Positions 1 through 8,772 of a stretch of 64,000 bases of DNA are shown here, piece after piece. Positions within the stretch are counted from its first letter, which is position 1; the number at the start of each line of letters is the position of its first letter. The notes beneath the pieces are model-generated. The model was not told the DNA's origin. It saw only the letters and a program-made list of their open reading frames with translations, and made no database searches. Source of the DNA: Rhizomicrobium sp. (GTDB lineage: Bacteria; Pseudomonadota; Alphaproteobacteria; Micropepsales; Micropepsaceae); NCBI GenBank assembly GCA_037200045.1, contig JBBCHM010000002.1:1415241-1479240 (forward strand). The letters run 5' to 3'. The translations under genes and the position numbers were made by a program.

Positions 1-151
1 TGATGCCGGCCTCCAGCGCGCGCTTGATGAAGGGCCGCGCCTCTTCCTCGCCCAGGACCCAGTCGCGCCAGTTGGGCGATCCATAGGTCATCGTGCCGAG
101 GCAGATGCGAGAAACCTTGAGACCGGATTTGCCGAGACGGGTCGTTTCCAT
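1..151 (-). CDS. Aldo/keto reductase, N-terminal part (cut by window edge)
   Basis: Only about 50 residues are visible, beginning METTRLGKSGLKVSRICLG. This is the typical first beta-strand of aldo/keto reductases (LGxSGLKVS...G), followed by a TYGSPNW stretch and an acidic helix. The family uses NAD(P)H to reduce carbonyl compounds in the cytoplasm. The start is the only ATG that keeps this motif at the N-terminus. The gene is divergent from the thiolase-like gene; the roughly 210-bp gap between them probably holds both promoters. Substrate cannot be judged. Confidence 0.75.
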   Translation of the reverse strand, partial: METTRLGKSGLKVSRICLGTMTYGSPNWRDWVLGEEEARPFIKRALEAGI

Positions 152-365
152 GCGAATTCCTTCCTTGCCGCCCCCGGCAAGACTAGGACGATCTCGCGCC
201 GACGGAAACCGGAAATCCGGCTCCGCGCCTTAGAGCCGATTGCCGCAACGGGAGGGGAACCCACCCGCGGGCGCCTGCGACAATCGCGGCGCAAGGCGCC
301 TCGGATTGATTCAAGGCGGCGCCGCTTGTAGAGCCATGGGCACCGCTATTTTCCGGAATCGACAG

Positions 366-1538
366 ATGAGCATCAAGGGCAAGGCCTATGTCATGGGCGC
401 GTTCGAGCATCCGACGCGCGAAGCCCCCGACAAATCGACGCCGCAGCTTCACGCCGAATGCATGCGCGGCGCCCTCGCCGATGCCGGCCTGACCAAGGAC
501 GACATCGACGGCTATTTCTGCGCCGGCGACGCGCCGGGCTTCGGCGCCCTGTCGATGGCGGACTATCTGGGCCTGCGCAAGCTCCGCCATGTCGATTCCA
601 CCGAGACCGGCGGGTCGTCCTACATCCTGCATGTCGGCCATGCGGCCGAAGCGATCGCGGCGGGCAAATGCTCGGTGGCGCTGATCACGCTGGCCGGCAA
701 GCCGCGCACCTCGCCGCCCGGCGGCGGACCGCGCGGCAGCAGCGGCTTCGCGGCGGCGCCGGAAGCCGGTTTCGAGAATCCCTATGGCGGCACGACGCAC
801 AACACCTACGGCATGTGCGCGGTGCGCCACATGCACGAATTCGGCACGACCAGCGAGCAGCTCGCCTGGATCAAGGTCGCCGCGAGCCATCACGCGCAGT
901 GGAACCCGCATGCCTTCCTGAAAGACGTCGTGACGGTGGAAGACGTGGTGAACTCGCCGATGATCGCCACGCCGCTGCATCGGCTCGATTGCTGCGTCGT
1001 CACCGATGGCGGCGGCGCGCTGATCGTGACCAGCCCGGAGGTCGCCAGGCGGCTGAACCGGCCGCGGGTGAAAGTGATCGGCGCGGGCGAGGCGCCCAAG
1101 GGCACCTATGGCGGCAAGGTCGATCTCACCTTCTCCGGCGCGGCGTGGAGCGGGCCCAAGGCCTTCGCCGAGGCCGGCGTGACGCCCGCCGACATCAAAT
1201 ACGCCTCGATCTACGACAGCTTCACGATCACCGTCCTGATGCAGCTCGAGGATCTCGGCTTCTGCGCCAAGGGCAAGGGCGGCGCCTTCGTCGCCGACGG
1301 CAATCTCATTTCCGGCGTCGGCAAGCTGCCCTTCAATACGGACGGTGGAGGACTCTGCAACAACCATCCGACCAATCGCGGCGGCATCACCAAGGTGATC
1401 GAGGCGGTGCGCCAATTGCGCGGCGAAGCCCATCCCAAGGTGCAGGTGAAGAATTGCGATCTCGCCATCGCGCACGGCACGGGCGGTTCGCTCGGCACAC
1501 GCCACGGTTCGGCGACGCTGATCCTGGAACGGGAGTAG
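366..1538 (+). CDS. Thiolase-like acyl-CoA protein (SCP-x/Ltp2 type)
   Basis: A 390-residue thiolase-fold protein starting MSIKGKAYVMGAFEHPTR. The mid-region DCCVVTDGGGALIVTS and the C-terminal HGTGGSLGTRHGSATLIL are typical of the SCP-x/non-specific lipid-transfer branch. Where classical thiolases carry the nucleophilic Cys (CaSG) this protein reads TETGGSS, and the C-terminal CxG motif is HGTGG, so both catalytic cysteines seem absent. Known relatives (Ltp2) act as retro-aldolases on acyl-CoAs together with a DUF35 protein, and a DUF35 gene follows after 4 bp. I infer an aldolase-like or acyl-CoA-binding role rather than a true thiolase. An upstream in-frame ATG at 336 is possible but lacks the conserved start. 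Confidence 0.85.
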   Translation: MSIKGKAYVMGAFEHPTREAPDKSTPQLHAECMRGALADAGLTKDDIDGYFCAGDAPGFGALSMADYLGLRKLRHVDSTETGGSSYILHVGHAAEAIAAGKCSVALITLAGKPRTSPPGGGPRGSSGFAAAPEAGFENPYGGTTHNTYGMCAVRHMHEFGTTSEQLAWIKVAASHHAQWNPHAFLKDVVTVEDVVNSPMIATPLHRLDCCVVTDGGGALIVTSPEVARRLNRPRVKVIGAGEAPKGTYGGKVDLTFSGAAWSGPKAFAEAGVTPADIKYASIYDSFTITVLMQLEDLGFCAKGKGGAFVADGNLISGVGKLPFNTDGGGLCNNHPTNRGGITKVIEAVRQLRGEAHPKVQVKNCDLAIAHGTGGSLGTRHGSATLILERE

Positions 1539-1542
1539 GACG

Positions 1543-1953
1543 ATGTCGGAGACCAAGCCCGCCCCCGCTACGCGCAAGATCGCCGCACCCGCCGTCAACA
1601 CCGAGACGGAGAAATTCTGGAAGGCCGCCGAGGACGGCAAGCTGCTCTATGGCTGGTGCCTCGCCTGCGGCGAGCCGCATTACTATCCGCGCAGCTTCTG
1701 CCCGTTCTGCTTTTCGGATCGGGTCGAGTGGCGCGAGGCCAGCGGCGCGGCGACGGTCTATTCCTATTCGGTCATGTACCGCTCGCCGACCGGGCCTTAC
1801 ACCATCGCCTTCGTCGAGCTGGCGGAGGGTCCGCGCATCCTGACCAACATCGTCGATTGCGACTTCGCGAAGATCGCAATCGACGCGGCCGTGAGGCTGG
1901 TATGGAAGCCGAGCGATGGCGGCGCCCCGGTGCCGTTCTTCACGCTGGCGTAA
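1543..1953 (+). CDS. Zn-ribbon OB-fold protein (DUF35), thiolase partner
   Basis: A 136-residue protein with an N-terminal helix (TEKFWKAAEDGKLLYGWC), a rubredoxin-like zinc ribbon (C-LAC near residues 39-42 and CPFC near 53-56) and a C-terminal OB fold beginning near TVYSYSV. DUF35 proteins bind acyl-CoA and act as obligate partners of SCP-x type thiolases or aldolases. The gene sits 4 bp behind the thiolase-like gene on the same strand and is surely cotranscribed. The start follows GGGAG at the preceding stop. Confidence 0.88.
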   Translation: MSETKPAPATRKIAAPAVNTETEKFWKAAEDGKLLYGWCLACGEPHYYPRSFCPFCFSDRVEWREASGAATVYSYSVMYRSPTGPYTIAFVELAEGPRILTNIVDCDFAKIAIDAAVRLVWKPSDGGAPVPFFTLA

Positions 1954-1972
1954 ACGCCATTCCCCGCACCGG

Positions 1973-2074
1973 TGTCATCCTCCGCGAATGCGGGGGACCC
2001 AGTTGACGTCTGCACCCCACTAGCGGGCGTGATACCGTTTTCACCTGGGTGGCCCGCATTCGCGGGCCATGACA
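1973..2074. repeat. Intergenic long inverted repeat, family A copy 1
   Basis: The arms read TGTCAT...CGCGAATGCGGG...CCCAG on the left and CTGGGT...CCCGCATTCGCGGG...ATGACA on the right, with imperfect matching in the middle. The same arrangement recurs at 47947-48031 (perfect arms) and 53107-53231. It lies between a stop and the next gene's start and may act as a transcription terminator or a REP-like mobile palindrome. Confidence 0.75.
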
Positions 2075-2093
2075 ACTTGGTGGGGGGCGGCAG

Positions 2094-2504
2094 ATGAAAA
2101 TCCTAGCAACACTGTTGATCCTCGGCGCCATCGTCACCCTCGCCTATTGGGCGAACTACTTCATCGCCGGCGATGTCCGCGTGCTGCCCGACTATTGGTA
2201 CGGCGCCTTCGAGGATGCCTTCCCCGTCGCCGATGGCTGGATGGCGATCTGCATGCTGCGCGCCGGCATCGGGCTGTGGCGCGGCACGAGGAACGGCGCG
2301 CTATTCGGCCTGATGGCAGGGAGCGCGCTGATCTATCTCGCGGCGATGGACATCACCTTCAATGTCGAGCACGGCCTTTACGCCCTGTTGCCGAAATCCG
2401 GCGCGATGATCGCCGAGGCGTGGATCAACGCCTCCTCGCTCGGCCTCGGCATCGCCACGCTGCTCATGAGCTGGCGCGCGGCAACGCGTTCGCCTTCCGG
2501 ATGA
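2094..2504 (+). CDS. Small integral membrane protein, unknown function
   Basis: A 136-residue hydrophobic protein with about four predicted membrane segments: residues 2-24 (starting ILATLLILGAIVTLAYWANY), 45-62, 68-92 and 105-130. No catalytic motif is evident. It starts just behind an inverted repeat. Its 3' end overlaps the convergent gene at 2464 by 41 bp, which is unusual but both frames look coding. Function unknown. Confidence 0.65.
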   Translation: MKILATLLILGAIVTLAYWANYFIAGDVRVLPDYWYGAFEDAFPVADGWMAICMLRAGIGLWRGTRNGALFGLMAGSALIYLAAMDITFNVEHGLYALLPKSGAMIAEAWINASSLGLGIATLLMSWRAATRSPSG

Positions 2505-2994
2505 TCGAGTATTCGAGGCCCGAGGCGGCGATGGCGTCGATCACCGGCCACAGATTCGGCACGATGCGCAGCTCGATCCCGGCCGCGGCGTGCAGCGCGA
2601 GCAGATCGCCGACCGGCTCGACCGACAGCGGCGTCACCGCCTCTTCCGCCGCGTAGTATCCGGCCTCCGGCACCTTGTGGATCGCGAACGGCGCCGGATC
2701 GAAGCGGTAGACATAGACGCGGCAGGCGCGCATCCGTTCCAGCCAGCCGCTCTCGATCGCATGCATCCGCGTATTCGCCCCCATGCCGAGCAGCGTGCGG
2801 CCGATCTCCGTCAGCGGCTTGCCGGCGGACCAGCAGCAGGCGCGCGCACAGGCCCGCGGGAACCAGAAGCCCGGCGCATGGTCTTCGTCCACCGCCCAGA
2901 CCAGGGGCGGGTTGTCCGGCGACGAGGCTGGCACATGCGGGCGAAAGACGGCGATGTTGGGGTCTTCGGAGAAGTGGAGAAGCGCGGCGGACAT
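2464..2994 (-). CDS. DUF6886-type conserved protein
   Basis: A 176-residue protein starting MSAALLHFSEDPNIAVF, followed by PLVWAVDEDHAPGFWFPR. I recognise this as the DUF6886 pattern: a soluble protein of unknown function with conserved HFSEDP and WAVDE..H blocks. Start ATG 2992-2994 overlaps the TGA of the SRAP gene (ATGA), so the two are translationally coupled. The 3' end overlaps the convergent membrane-protein gene. No function is assigned. Confidence 0.75.
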   Translation of the reverse strand: MSAALLHFSEDPNIAVFRPHVPASSPDNPPLVWAVDEDHAPGFWFPRACARACCWSAGKPLTEIGRTLLGMGANTRMHAIESGWLERMRACRVYVYRFDPAPFAIHKVPEAGYYAAEEAVTPLSVEPVGDLLALHAAAGIELRIVPNLWPVIDAIAASGLEYSIIRKANALPRASS

Positions 2995-3620
2995 CAAAAC
3001 AGCTCCGGCTGATCGTTCGGCCTGGGCGGTGGCGGCGGCTTGTCGGCTTTCGCCATGTCCATCGGCAGGTCCGACGGCTTCAGGATCGCCTTCAATTCGT
3101 CCACCGTCGCCTCGCCCAGCCATTTACCCCAGTCGCCATCGTCGATCACGGCCGGCATGCGGTCCGTGATGGTCGCGATCAGCGCGCTGGGCGGCGTCGT
3201 CACCATGGCGAAAGTCTCCAGCGCCACCGGTCCCGACCCACCCCAGCGTTCCCAGATGACGGCGATGGCGAGCGTGCGCCGGCCGCGCGGCGTGACGACA
3301 TACTGTTCGGTCTTCTTCGGCGTGATCTCCTTGCCTTCGTTGAAGGAGTCCACGATCACCAGTCCGCGGCGGCGATGGAACGCGTCGCGGAAGGTCGGCT
3401 TGACCTCGATGGTCTCGGCGCGGGCGTGGATGAATTTCGTGCCGTATTCCGCCTGGTCCGGCGCGCCGGCGGGAACGAAGCCCCAGCGCATGCGCACCGT
3501 CTCGCGCGCCCCGTTCGCGCCGCGCCTGAGCACGTCCGCGAACCGCATCGGCGTGACGGTCTGCGAGGCGGCGCGTTCGTCCTCCGCGTCGTTCAAGCCT
3601 TGCGTGAACTTTCCGCACAT
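2994..3620 (-). CDS. SOS response-associated peptidase (SRAP, YedK/HMCES type)
   Basis: A 208-residue protein starting MCGKFTQ; Cys2 becomes the N-terminal catalytic residue after Met removal. It also contains MRWGFVP, the NARAE-like block IHARAETIEVKPTFRDAF and the later ITDRMPAVI block, all hallmarks of the SRAP family. These proteins crosslink to abasic sites in single-stranded DNA and protect replication forks. The proline-rich tail (KPPPPPRPNDQPELF) is disordered. The gene is divergent from the methyltransferase at 3657, leaving a 36-bp shared promoter gap. It overlaps the DUF6886 gene by four bases. Confidence 0.9.
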   Translation of the reverse strand: MCGKFTQGLNDAEDERAASQTVTPMRFADVLRRGANGARETVRMRWGFVPAGAPDQAEYGTKFIHARAETIEVKPTFRDAFHRRRGLVIVDSFNEGKEITPKKTEQYVVTPRGRRTLAIAVIWERWGGSGPVALETFAMVTTPPSALIATITDRMPAVIDDGDWGKWLGEATVDELKAILKPSDLPMDMAKADKPPPPPRPNDQPELF

Positions 3621-3656
3621 TTGCGTAACAGCCCGGAATCGCCTTTCCCTTAGCAC

Positions 3657-4373
3657 ATGGTGAGCCGCAAGGAATGGGACGGGCTGGCGAAGGACTTCGA
3701 GCGCGAGGTCTGCGACATCACGCGCGAAACGAAAACCGGCACGATCGCGCGCCTTGTAAAGGGCTTGAAGCCGTCGCCGGACAAATCCGTACTGGTCGAT
3801 CTCGGCTGCGGCCTCGGCACCTTCATCGCGCGCCACGGCCATCTGTTCCGTGAAGTCTGCGGCGTGGAGCATGCGCCCCGCATCATCGCGCGCGCGAAGA
3901 AGAATCTCGGCCGCCGCGACGGCCTGAGGTGGATCACGGCGAGCCTGCCGCCGGCGGCGCGCAAGATCGGCCGGCGCGCCGATCTCACCGTCTGTATGAA
4001 CGTGATCACCATGCCGGGCGCCAGGACGCGCGAGAAGATGTGGGCGAGCATCGCCGCGGTCACGCGCAAGGGCGGCCATGCGCTGATCGTCGTGCCCTCG
4101 ATCGAATCCGACCGCATGGTGGAGCGCGTCGCCTACGGCACCTCGCGCGCCGAGGCGCTCGCGGCGGCGCCGGACGGGCTGGTCGAGCGCGGCGGCGCGC
4201 GGCAGAAGCACTTCGCCCGCGCGGAGCTGCGCGACCTGCTGGCGCGCCACGGCCTGCGCGTCACAAAACTGCTGCGCGTCACTTATCCCTGGCAAAAGGA
4301 GGGTCTTCGCAAGCCGCGCAACGCGGGCGCGCGCCTGCCCTGGGACTGGCTGGTGCTGGCCGAGCGGCTGTAG
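3657..4373 (+). CDS. Class I SAM-dependent methyltransferase
   Basis: A 238-residue protein with the SAM-binding motif I VLVDLGCGLGTF near residues 44-55, an acidic motif II near GVEHAPRII, and a later strand GGHALIVVPS (motif IV/V region). The C-terminal part matches small-molecule methyltransferases (Methyltransf_25-like). The substrate cannot be inferred. The start has no strong ribosome-binding site, and GTG 3660 is an alternative. Confidence 0.8.
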   Translation: MVSRKEWDGLAKDFEREVCDITRETKTGTIARLVKGLKPSPDKSVLVDLGCGLGTFIARHGHLFREVCGVEHAPRIIARAKKNLGRRDGLRWITASLPPAARKIGRRADLTVCMNVITMPGARTREKMWASIAAVTRKGGHALIVVPSIESDRMVERVAYGTSRAEALAAAPDGLVERGGARQKHFARAELRDLLARHGLRVTKLLRVTYPWQKEGLRKPRNAGARLPWDWLVLAERL

Positions 4374-4493
4374 CGTTAGCGCGGTCGCGCCACGCGGGTA
4401 CAAGCGCGCGCAAATATGTACAAGACGATTTGTCGGGACTTCTTCATATTGAGCGCTCACATTGCGCCTTGCGGCGGTCAACACGGAACTCGC

Positions 4494-5462
4494 ATGTCGA
4501 AAGATGCGCCGGAACTTTCCGCCACGCGGCGCAGTCTTCTGATCGGCGCCGCCGCCACGACCGGCCTTCTCGCCGCGGGTTTTCCGATGGCGGCCTCTTC
4601 GTCCCCCTCTGCAACTCCAGGAGAAAACACCATGGATTGGGTCAAGACTTCGGACGGCGTGGACATCTTTTACAAGGATTGGGGCCCGCGCGACGCCCAG
4701 CCCATCGTGTTCAGCCATGGCTGGCCGCTCTCGGCCGACGACTGGGACGCGCAGCTTCTGTTCTTCCTCAACCACGGCTATCGCGTGATCGCGCATGACC
4801 GGCGCGGCCACGGACGCTCGTCGCAGGTCAGCTTCGGCCACGACATGGACCACTACGCCGACGATCTCGCGGCGGTGACCGCCCATCTCGACCTCAAGAA
4901 GGCGGTCCATATCGGCCATTCGACCGGCGGCGGCGAAGTCGCCCGCTATATCGGCCGTCACGGCGAAAGCCGCGTCGCCAAGGCGATCCTGATCAGCGCG
5001 GTGCCGCCGCTGATGGTGAAGACCGCGGCCAATCCCGGCGGCCTGCCCAAATCGGTGTTCGACGATCTGCAGGCGCAGCTCGCCGCCAATCGCACGGAGT
5101 TCTACCTCCAGCTGGCGTCTGGCCCATTCTACGGCTTCAACCGGCCGGGCGCGAAGGTGCTGCAATCGGTGATCTGGAACTGGTGGCGCCAGGGCATGAT
5201 GGGCGGCGCCAAGGCCCACTATGACGGCATCGTCGCGTTCTCGCAGACCGACTTCACCGACGACCTGAAGAAGTTCACCGTGCCGACGCTGGTGACGGCC
5301 GGCGACGACGACCAGATCGTGCCCTACAAGGATGCCTCGGTCCTGACCGCCAAGATCGTGAAGAATGCCACGCTGAAGATCTATCCCGGCTTCCCGCATG
5401 GCATGTGCACGACGGAAGCGGCGACGATCAACCCGGACCTGCTGGCCTTCATCAAGTCCTAG
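4494..5462 (+). CDS. Exported alpha/beta hydrolase (chloroperoxidase type)
   Basis: A 322-residue protein. The N-terminus carries a twin-arginine-like signal ([19 protein letters not shown], residues about 14-32). The catalytic domain starts near [18 protein letters not shown]. It shows [11 protein letters not shown] (oxyanion region), the nucleophile elbow GHSTGGGE, the acid loop [10 protein letters not shown] and the final His in GFPHGM. This is the cofactor-free haloperoxidase/esterase branch. An internal ATG at 4632 begins the domain, and upstream starts exist, but ATG 4494 gives the best signal peptide. Probably periplasmic esterase or perhydrolase; true substrate unknown. Confidence 0.85.
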   Translation: MSKDAPELSATRRSLLIGAAATTGLLAAGFPMAASSSPSATPGENTMDWVKTSDGVDIFYKDWGPRDAQPIVFSHGWPLSADDWDAQLLFFLNHGYRVIAHDRRGHGRSSQVSFGHDMDHYADDLAAVTAHLDLKKAVHIGHSTGGGEVARYIGRHGESRVAKAILISAVPPLMVKTAANPGGLPKSVFDDLQAQLAANRTEFYLQLASGPFYGFNRPGAKVLQSVIWNWWRQGMMGGAKAHYDGIVAFSQTDFTDDLKKFTVPTLVTAGDDDQIVPYKDASVLTAKIVKNATLKIYPGFPHGMCTTEAATINPDLLAFIKS

Positions 5463-5469
5463 AGGCGCC

Positions 5470-6261
5470 TCACCGGCCGATCCGGCCGGTGACCGGCATC
5501 GAGCTCGTCAACCCGCCATCCACCGCGAGGTGCTGGCCGTTGACGTAGCTCGCCTCGTCGCTCGCCAGGAACAGGGCGGTATAGGCGATCTCCTCGGGAT
5601 GGCCGTAGCGCTTCAGCGGATTGAGCTGGCCGATGCGGTCTTCCGTGCCGCGCTGCTTGGCGTAGTCGAAGATCGGCTTGGTCATGCCGGTCTCGATGAT
5701 GCCGGGGCATATCGCGTTCACGCGGATATTCGTGCCGGTCAGATAGTTCGCCGCCGTCGTCACGAGGTTGATCACGCCCGCCTTCGAGGCGGAGTAAGGC
5801 CCGCCGCCCGCGCCCGAGCGGATGCCGGCGACCGACGCGGTGCACACGATCGAGCCCTTCTTGTTCGGCACCATCACCCGCGCCGCGTGCTTGATGGCGA
5901 GGAACACGCCGATCAGGTTCACGTCCAGCACCTGGCGCCAGTGCTCGGCGGTCAGCTCGAAGAACGGCGGCTGGCCGCCACCCGAGACGCCGGCATTGGC
6001 ATAGATCGCGTCAAGCTTGCCGAATTCCTTCACCGCCGTATCGACATAGCGCGCGGCGTCTTCCTCCTTTGACACGTCGGCGACGAGGCCGAGCGCCGTG
6101 CCGCCGGCCTCCTTGATCGCCTTCACCGTGTCGTGCACGCCGTCGACGCGATCGACCGCGACGACCGACGCGCCTTCCGCCGCGAACAGCTTGGCGCTGG
6201 CCCGCCCGATACCGCTGGCGGCGCCCGAGACGATGGCGACCTTGCCCTTCAACCGATCCAT
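5470..6261 (-). CDS. Short-chain dehydrogenase/reductase
   Basis: A 263-residue classical SDR. The NAD-binding glycine motif is SGAASGIGRASA near residues 12-23, NAGVSGG lies near 88, the catalytic Ser is in CTASVAGI, and the YSASKAG motif holds Tyr and Lys. The C-terminal VNGQHLAVDGGLTSSMP block is typical. It oxidises or reduces an alcohol/ketone with NAD(P); the substrate is not predictable. The gene converges with the hydrolase at 4494-5462, with a 7-bp gap. Confidence 0.88.
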   Translation of the reverse strand: MDRLKGKVAIVSGAASGIGRASAKLFAAEGASVVAVDRVDGVHDTVKAIKEAGGTALGLVADVSKEEDAARYVDTAVKEFGKLDAIYANAGVSGGGQPPFFELTAEHWRQVLDVNLIGVFLAIKHAARVMVPNKKGSIVCTASVAGIRSGAGGGPYSASKAGVINLVTTAANYLTGTNIRVNAICPGIIETGMTKPIFDYAKQRGTEDRIGQLNPLKRYGHPEEIAYTALFLASDEASYVNGQHLAVDGGLTSSMPVTGRIGR

Positions 6262-6381
6262 GACGTTCTCCCTGTTTTGTCTGGCGCGAGCATGGCGGCT
6301 ATGCCGCGCCCGTCAAGACGGCGATTTGGCGGGATGGGGTCGCCATGCGAAACTGCCGCCGGGATTTCAGTGAACCGCATC

Positions 6382-7908
6382 ATGGCAGCGCGACAGGCCG
6401 TCCTCGGCATCGACCGGGGCGGCTTTCACTTCGGCGTCACGAAAATCTTCGAGAACGTGTCGTTCCTCCTGGACGACGCGCGGACCGCGCTGGTCGGCGA
6501 GAACGGCGCGGGGAAATCCACCCTGCTGAAATGCCTGGCGGGCGAGCTGGAACTGTCCGGCGGACAGATCGTCAAGTCGCGCGGGCTGCGCGTCGGGACC
6601 GTGCCGCAGGAAATCCCGGAGGACCTCGCGGATGTACCGGTGCGCGCGATGCTGGAACGTGCCCTGCCGCCCGACGCGCGCGACGACACGTGGCGCGTCG
6701 ATGTCCTGCTCGACGAGCTGCGCATCCCGCCCGACATCGCGGAGAAGAATTTCGGTGAGCTCTCCGGCGGCTGGCAGCGCTTGATGCTGATCGCCGCCGC
6801 CAAGCTCGGCGAACCGGACATCGTGGTGCTGGACGAGCCGACCAACCATCTCGACATCGCGAACATCAACAAGCTCGAGGCCTGGCTGGCGGAGGACCGG
6901 CTGCCGATGCTGATCGTCAGCCACGACCGCGAATTCCTCGGCCGCACCACGACGCGCACGATCTTCCTGCGCAAGGACGGCGCCCACGCCTTCAAGGTGC
7001 CCTTCGCCGTGGCGCGCGAGGAATTGCTCCAGCGCGACGCCACCGCGGCCAAGCACCGCCATCTGGAGGAGCGCGAGGTCAAGCGGCTGGAGGCGGTCGC
7101 CGCCCGCTACAAGGCGTGGGGCGTGCTCAATTCGAAATTCCACAAGAAGCAGCAGGCGACGCAGAAGCGCATCGCGCGCATCGAGGAGGATGCGACCGAG
7201 GTCTACCGGCCCAAGAACCGCAAGCTGGAACTGAACGACGAGGCGATCGACGCCAAGGTGGCGCTGCGCCTGTCGAACCTCGTGGTCAAGACGCCGGACG
7301 GGGCGCGCACGCTCATCGCCATCGACCGTCTCGTGATCGCCGCCGGCGAGCGCGTGGCGCTGCTCGGCCCCAACGGCAGCGGCAAGTCCACGCTGCTGAA
7401 CGTGCTGGCGCGCGCCTACGATCCCGACCAGGAGCACTATGACGGCCGTGCGGCGGTGCGGTTCAATCCGGCGACCAGCCTCGTCTATTTCGACCAGCGC
7501 ATGGCGGATTTGCCGCTCGACATCTCGCTGCGCGACTACATCTGCGACGTGAAGACGGTGAACAACGCCCAGGCGGCGGCGATCCTCGCCAAGGCGGGAT
7601 TTCCGTTCGAGCGGCTCGACGACAAGATCAGGAAGCTTTCCTATGGCGAGCAGTCGCGGCTGGTGTTCCTGCGCATGAAGCTGCTTAAGCCGAATTTCTA
7701 CATCCTGGACGAGCCGACCAACCATCTCGACATCGAGGGCCAGGAGGATCTGGAGGACCAGCTCGAAGACTCCGACACGACCTGCGTCTTCGTCAGCCAT
7801 GACCGCTATTTCACCCGCACCGCGGCGACCCGCTTTCTGGAAATCCGCAAGGGGCGTCTGGTGGAGGTCGAGGACCCCGATGCCTTCTTCGACGCCCAGG
7901 CGGATTAG
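6382..7908 (+). CDS. ABC-F family ATPase
   Basis: A 508-residue soluble protein with two tandem ABC domains and no membrane segment. The first has Walker A GENGAGKST, signature LSGGWQR and Walker B IVVLDEPTNHLD. The second has GPNGSGKST, signature LSYGEQS and FYILDEPTNHLD. A charged linker (residues about 210-290, HRHLEEREVKRLEAV) separates them. ABC-F proteins bind the ribosomal E site and relieve stalled translation or confer antibiotic protection. ATG 6382 is chosen because the preceding residues are not ABC-F-like; GTG 6370 is in frame as well. Confidence 0.9.
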   Translation: MAARQAVLGIDRGGFHFGVTKIFENVSFLLDDARTALVGENGAGKSTLLKCLAGELELSGGQIVKSRGLRVGTVPQEIPEDLADVPVRAMLERALPPDARDDTWRVDVLLDELRIPPDIAEKNFGELSGGWQRLMLIAAAKLGEPDIVVLDEPTNHLDIANINKLEAWLAEDRLPMLIVSHDREFLGRTTTRTIFLRKDGAHAFKVPFAVAREELLQRDATAAKHRHLEEREVKRLEAVAARYKAWGVLNSKFHKKQQATQKRIARIEEDATEVYRPKNRKLELNDEAIDAKVALRLSNLVVKTPDGARTLIAIDRLVIAAGERVALLGPNGSGKSTLLNVLARAYDPDQEHYDGRAAVRFNPATSLVYFDQRMADLPLDISLRDYICDVKTVNNAQAAAILAKAGFPFERLDDKIRKLSYGEQSRLVFLRMKLLKPNFYILDEPTNHLDIEGQEDLEDQLEDSDTTCVFVSHDRYFTRTAATRFLEIRKGRLVEVEDPDAFFDAQAD

Positions 7909-7930
7909 GGAATTTTCCACCAAGCCAAAA

Positions 7931-8040
7931 CATCGTCATGGCCGGGCTTGTCCCGGCCACCCATACTCACGTCTGATGCCGCCGGGAGTATGGATGGCCG
8001 CCACAGCCGTAGCGACAGCGTGCGGCCGGCCATGACGATG
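7931..8040. repeat. Intergenic nested inverted repeat, family B copy 1
   Basis: The outer arms are perfect 15-mers: CATCGTCATGGCCGG (7931-7945) and its complement (8026-8040). Inside lies a second inverted repeat, CCATACTC...GAGTATGG. Related elements with CGTCAT...ATGACG ends sit at 20592-20677 and 30431-30511. It occupies almost the whole gap between the ABC-F gene and the next gene. Confidence 0.75.
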
Positions 8041-8059
8041 TCAGGACGGTAAGTATCCC

Positions 8060-8746
8060 ATGAACCTCGCCAAACCCCGTGTCGACATCGGGCTCAACAC
8101 CAACCGCCTGGCGGAGATGCTCGCCTTTTGGCAGGGCCTGATGCTCGTGCCGTTCGACCATGTGCTGCCGATCCGCAAGGGCCAGGCGCAGCATCGCCAC
8201 GACCTGAAAGGCTCGGTCCTCAAGATCAATCACTTCGCCGATCCCCTGCCGCGCGCCGCGCCCGCCGGCTACGCCGAGATCCTCATCGCGCGGCCCGGCG
8301 CCTCCGACATCGCGGTCTTCCGCGATCCGGAGGGCACGCTGGCCTGCCTCGTGCCGCCCGGCACGCTCGGCATCGAGCAGATCGGCATCAAGCTCAAGGT
8401 GCGCGACCTTGAAGCGCACAAGCGCTTCTATCGCGAGGCCCTCGGCCTCTTGGAAGTCCCCCACGCTCACGGCGCGTCGTTTCAGGCGGGCGAAACGGTC
8501 TTCCTGCTGGAGGAATCCGACGACGCGCCGGACGACGCGGCGTTCCAAGGCCCCGGCTTCCGCTACATCACCTTCCAGGTCCACAAATGCGACGCCGAGC
8601 ACGCGCATGTCCTGGCCCATGGCGGGCGCGAGGCACTGAAGCCGACCACGCTCGGCACCACCGCCCGCATCTCCATGGTGCGCGATCCCGACGGCAATTG
8701 GATCGAGCTCAGCCAGCGCGCCGCGATCACCGGCTCGCTGGAGTAG
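8060..8746 (+). CDS. VOC (glyoxalase/dioxygenase) superfamily protein
   Basis: A 228-residue protein made of two VOC-type beta-alpha-beta-beta-beta modules, residues about 5-105 and 112-220. The second ends with VRDPDGNWIELSQR, the usual metal-ligand Glu strand of glyoxalase-like proteins. The first ends FRDPEGTLACLVP and lacks the Glu. Such proteins bind a metal and act as lyases, isomerases or dioxygenases; the exact reaction is not evident. The gene is followed after 26 bp by the Kdo hydroxylase gene on the same strand. Confidence 0.82.
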   Translation: MNLAKPRVDIGLNTNRLAEMLAFWQGLMLVPFDHVLPIRKGQAQHRHDLKGSVLKINHFADPLPRAAPAGYAEILIARPGASDIAVFRDPEGTLACLVPPGTLGIEQIGIKLKVRDLEAHKRFYREALGLLEVPHAHGASFQAGETVFLLEESDDAPDDAAFQGPGFRYITFQVHKCDAEHAHVLAHGGREALKPTTLGTTARISMVRDPDGNWIELSQRAAITGSLE

Positions 8747-8772
8747 CTCCGCCGCCTTTGCTACAAGACGCC

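Noticed and set aside
2994..5399. Minus-strand 800-codon frame including the SRAP gene
   Set aside because: Only the last 208 codons (from MCGKFTQ) match a family; the rest is antisense to the methyltransferase and hydrolase genes.
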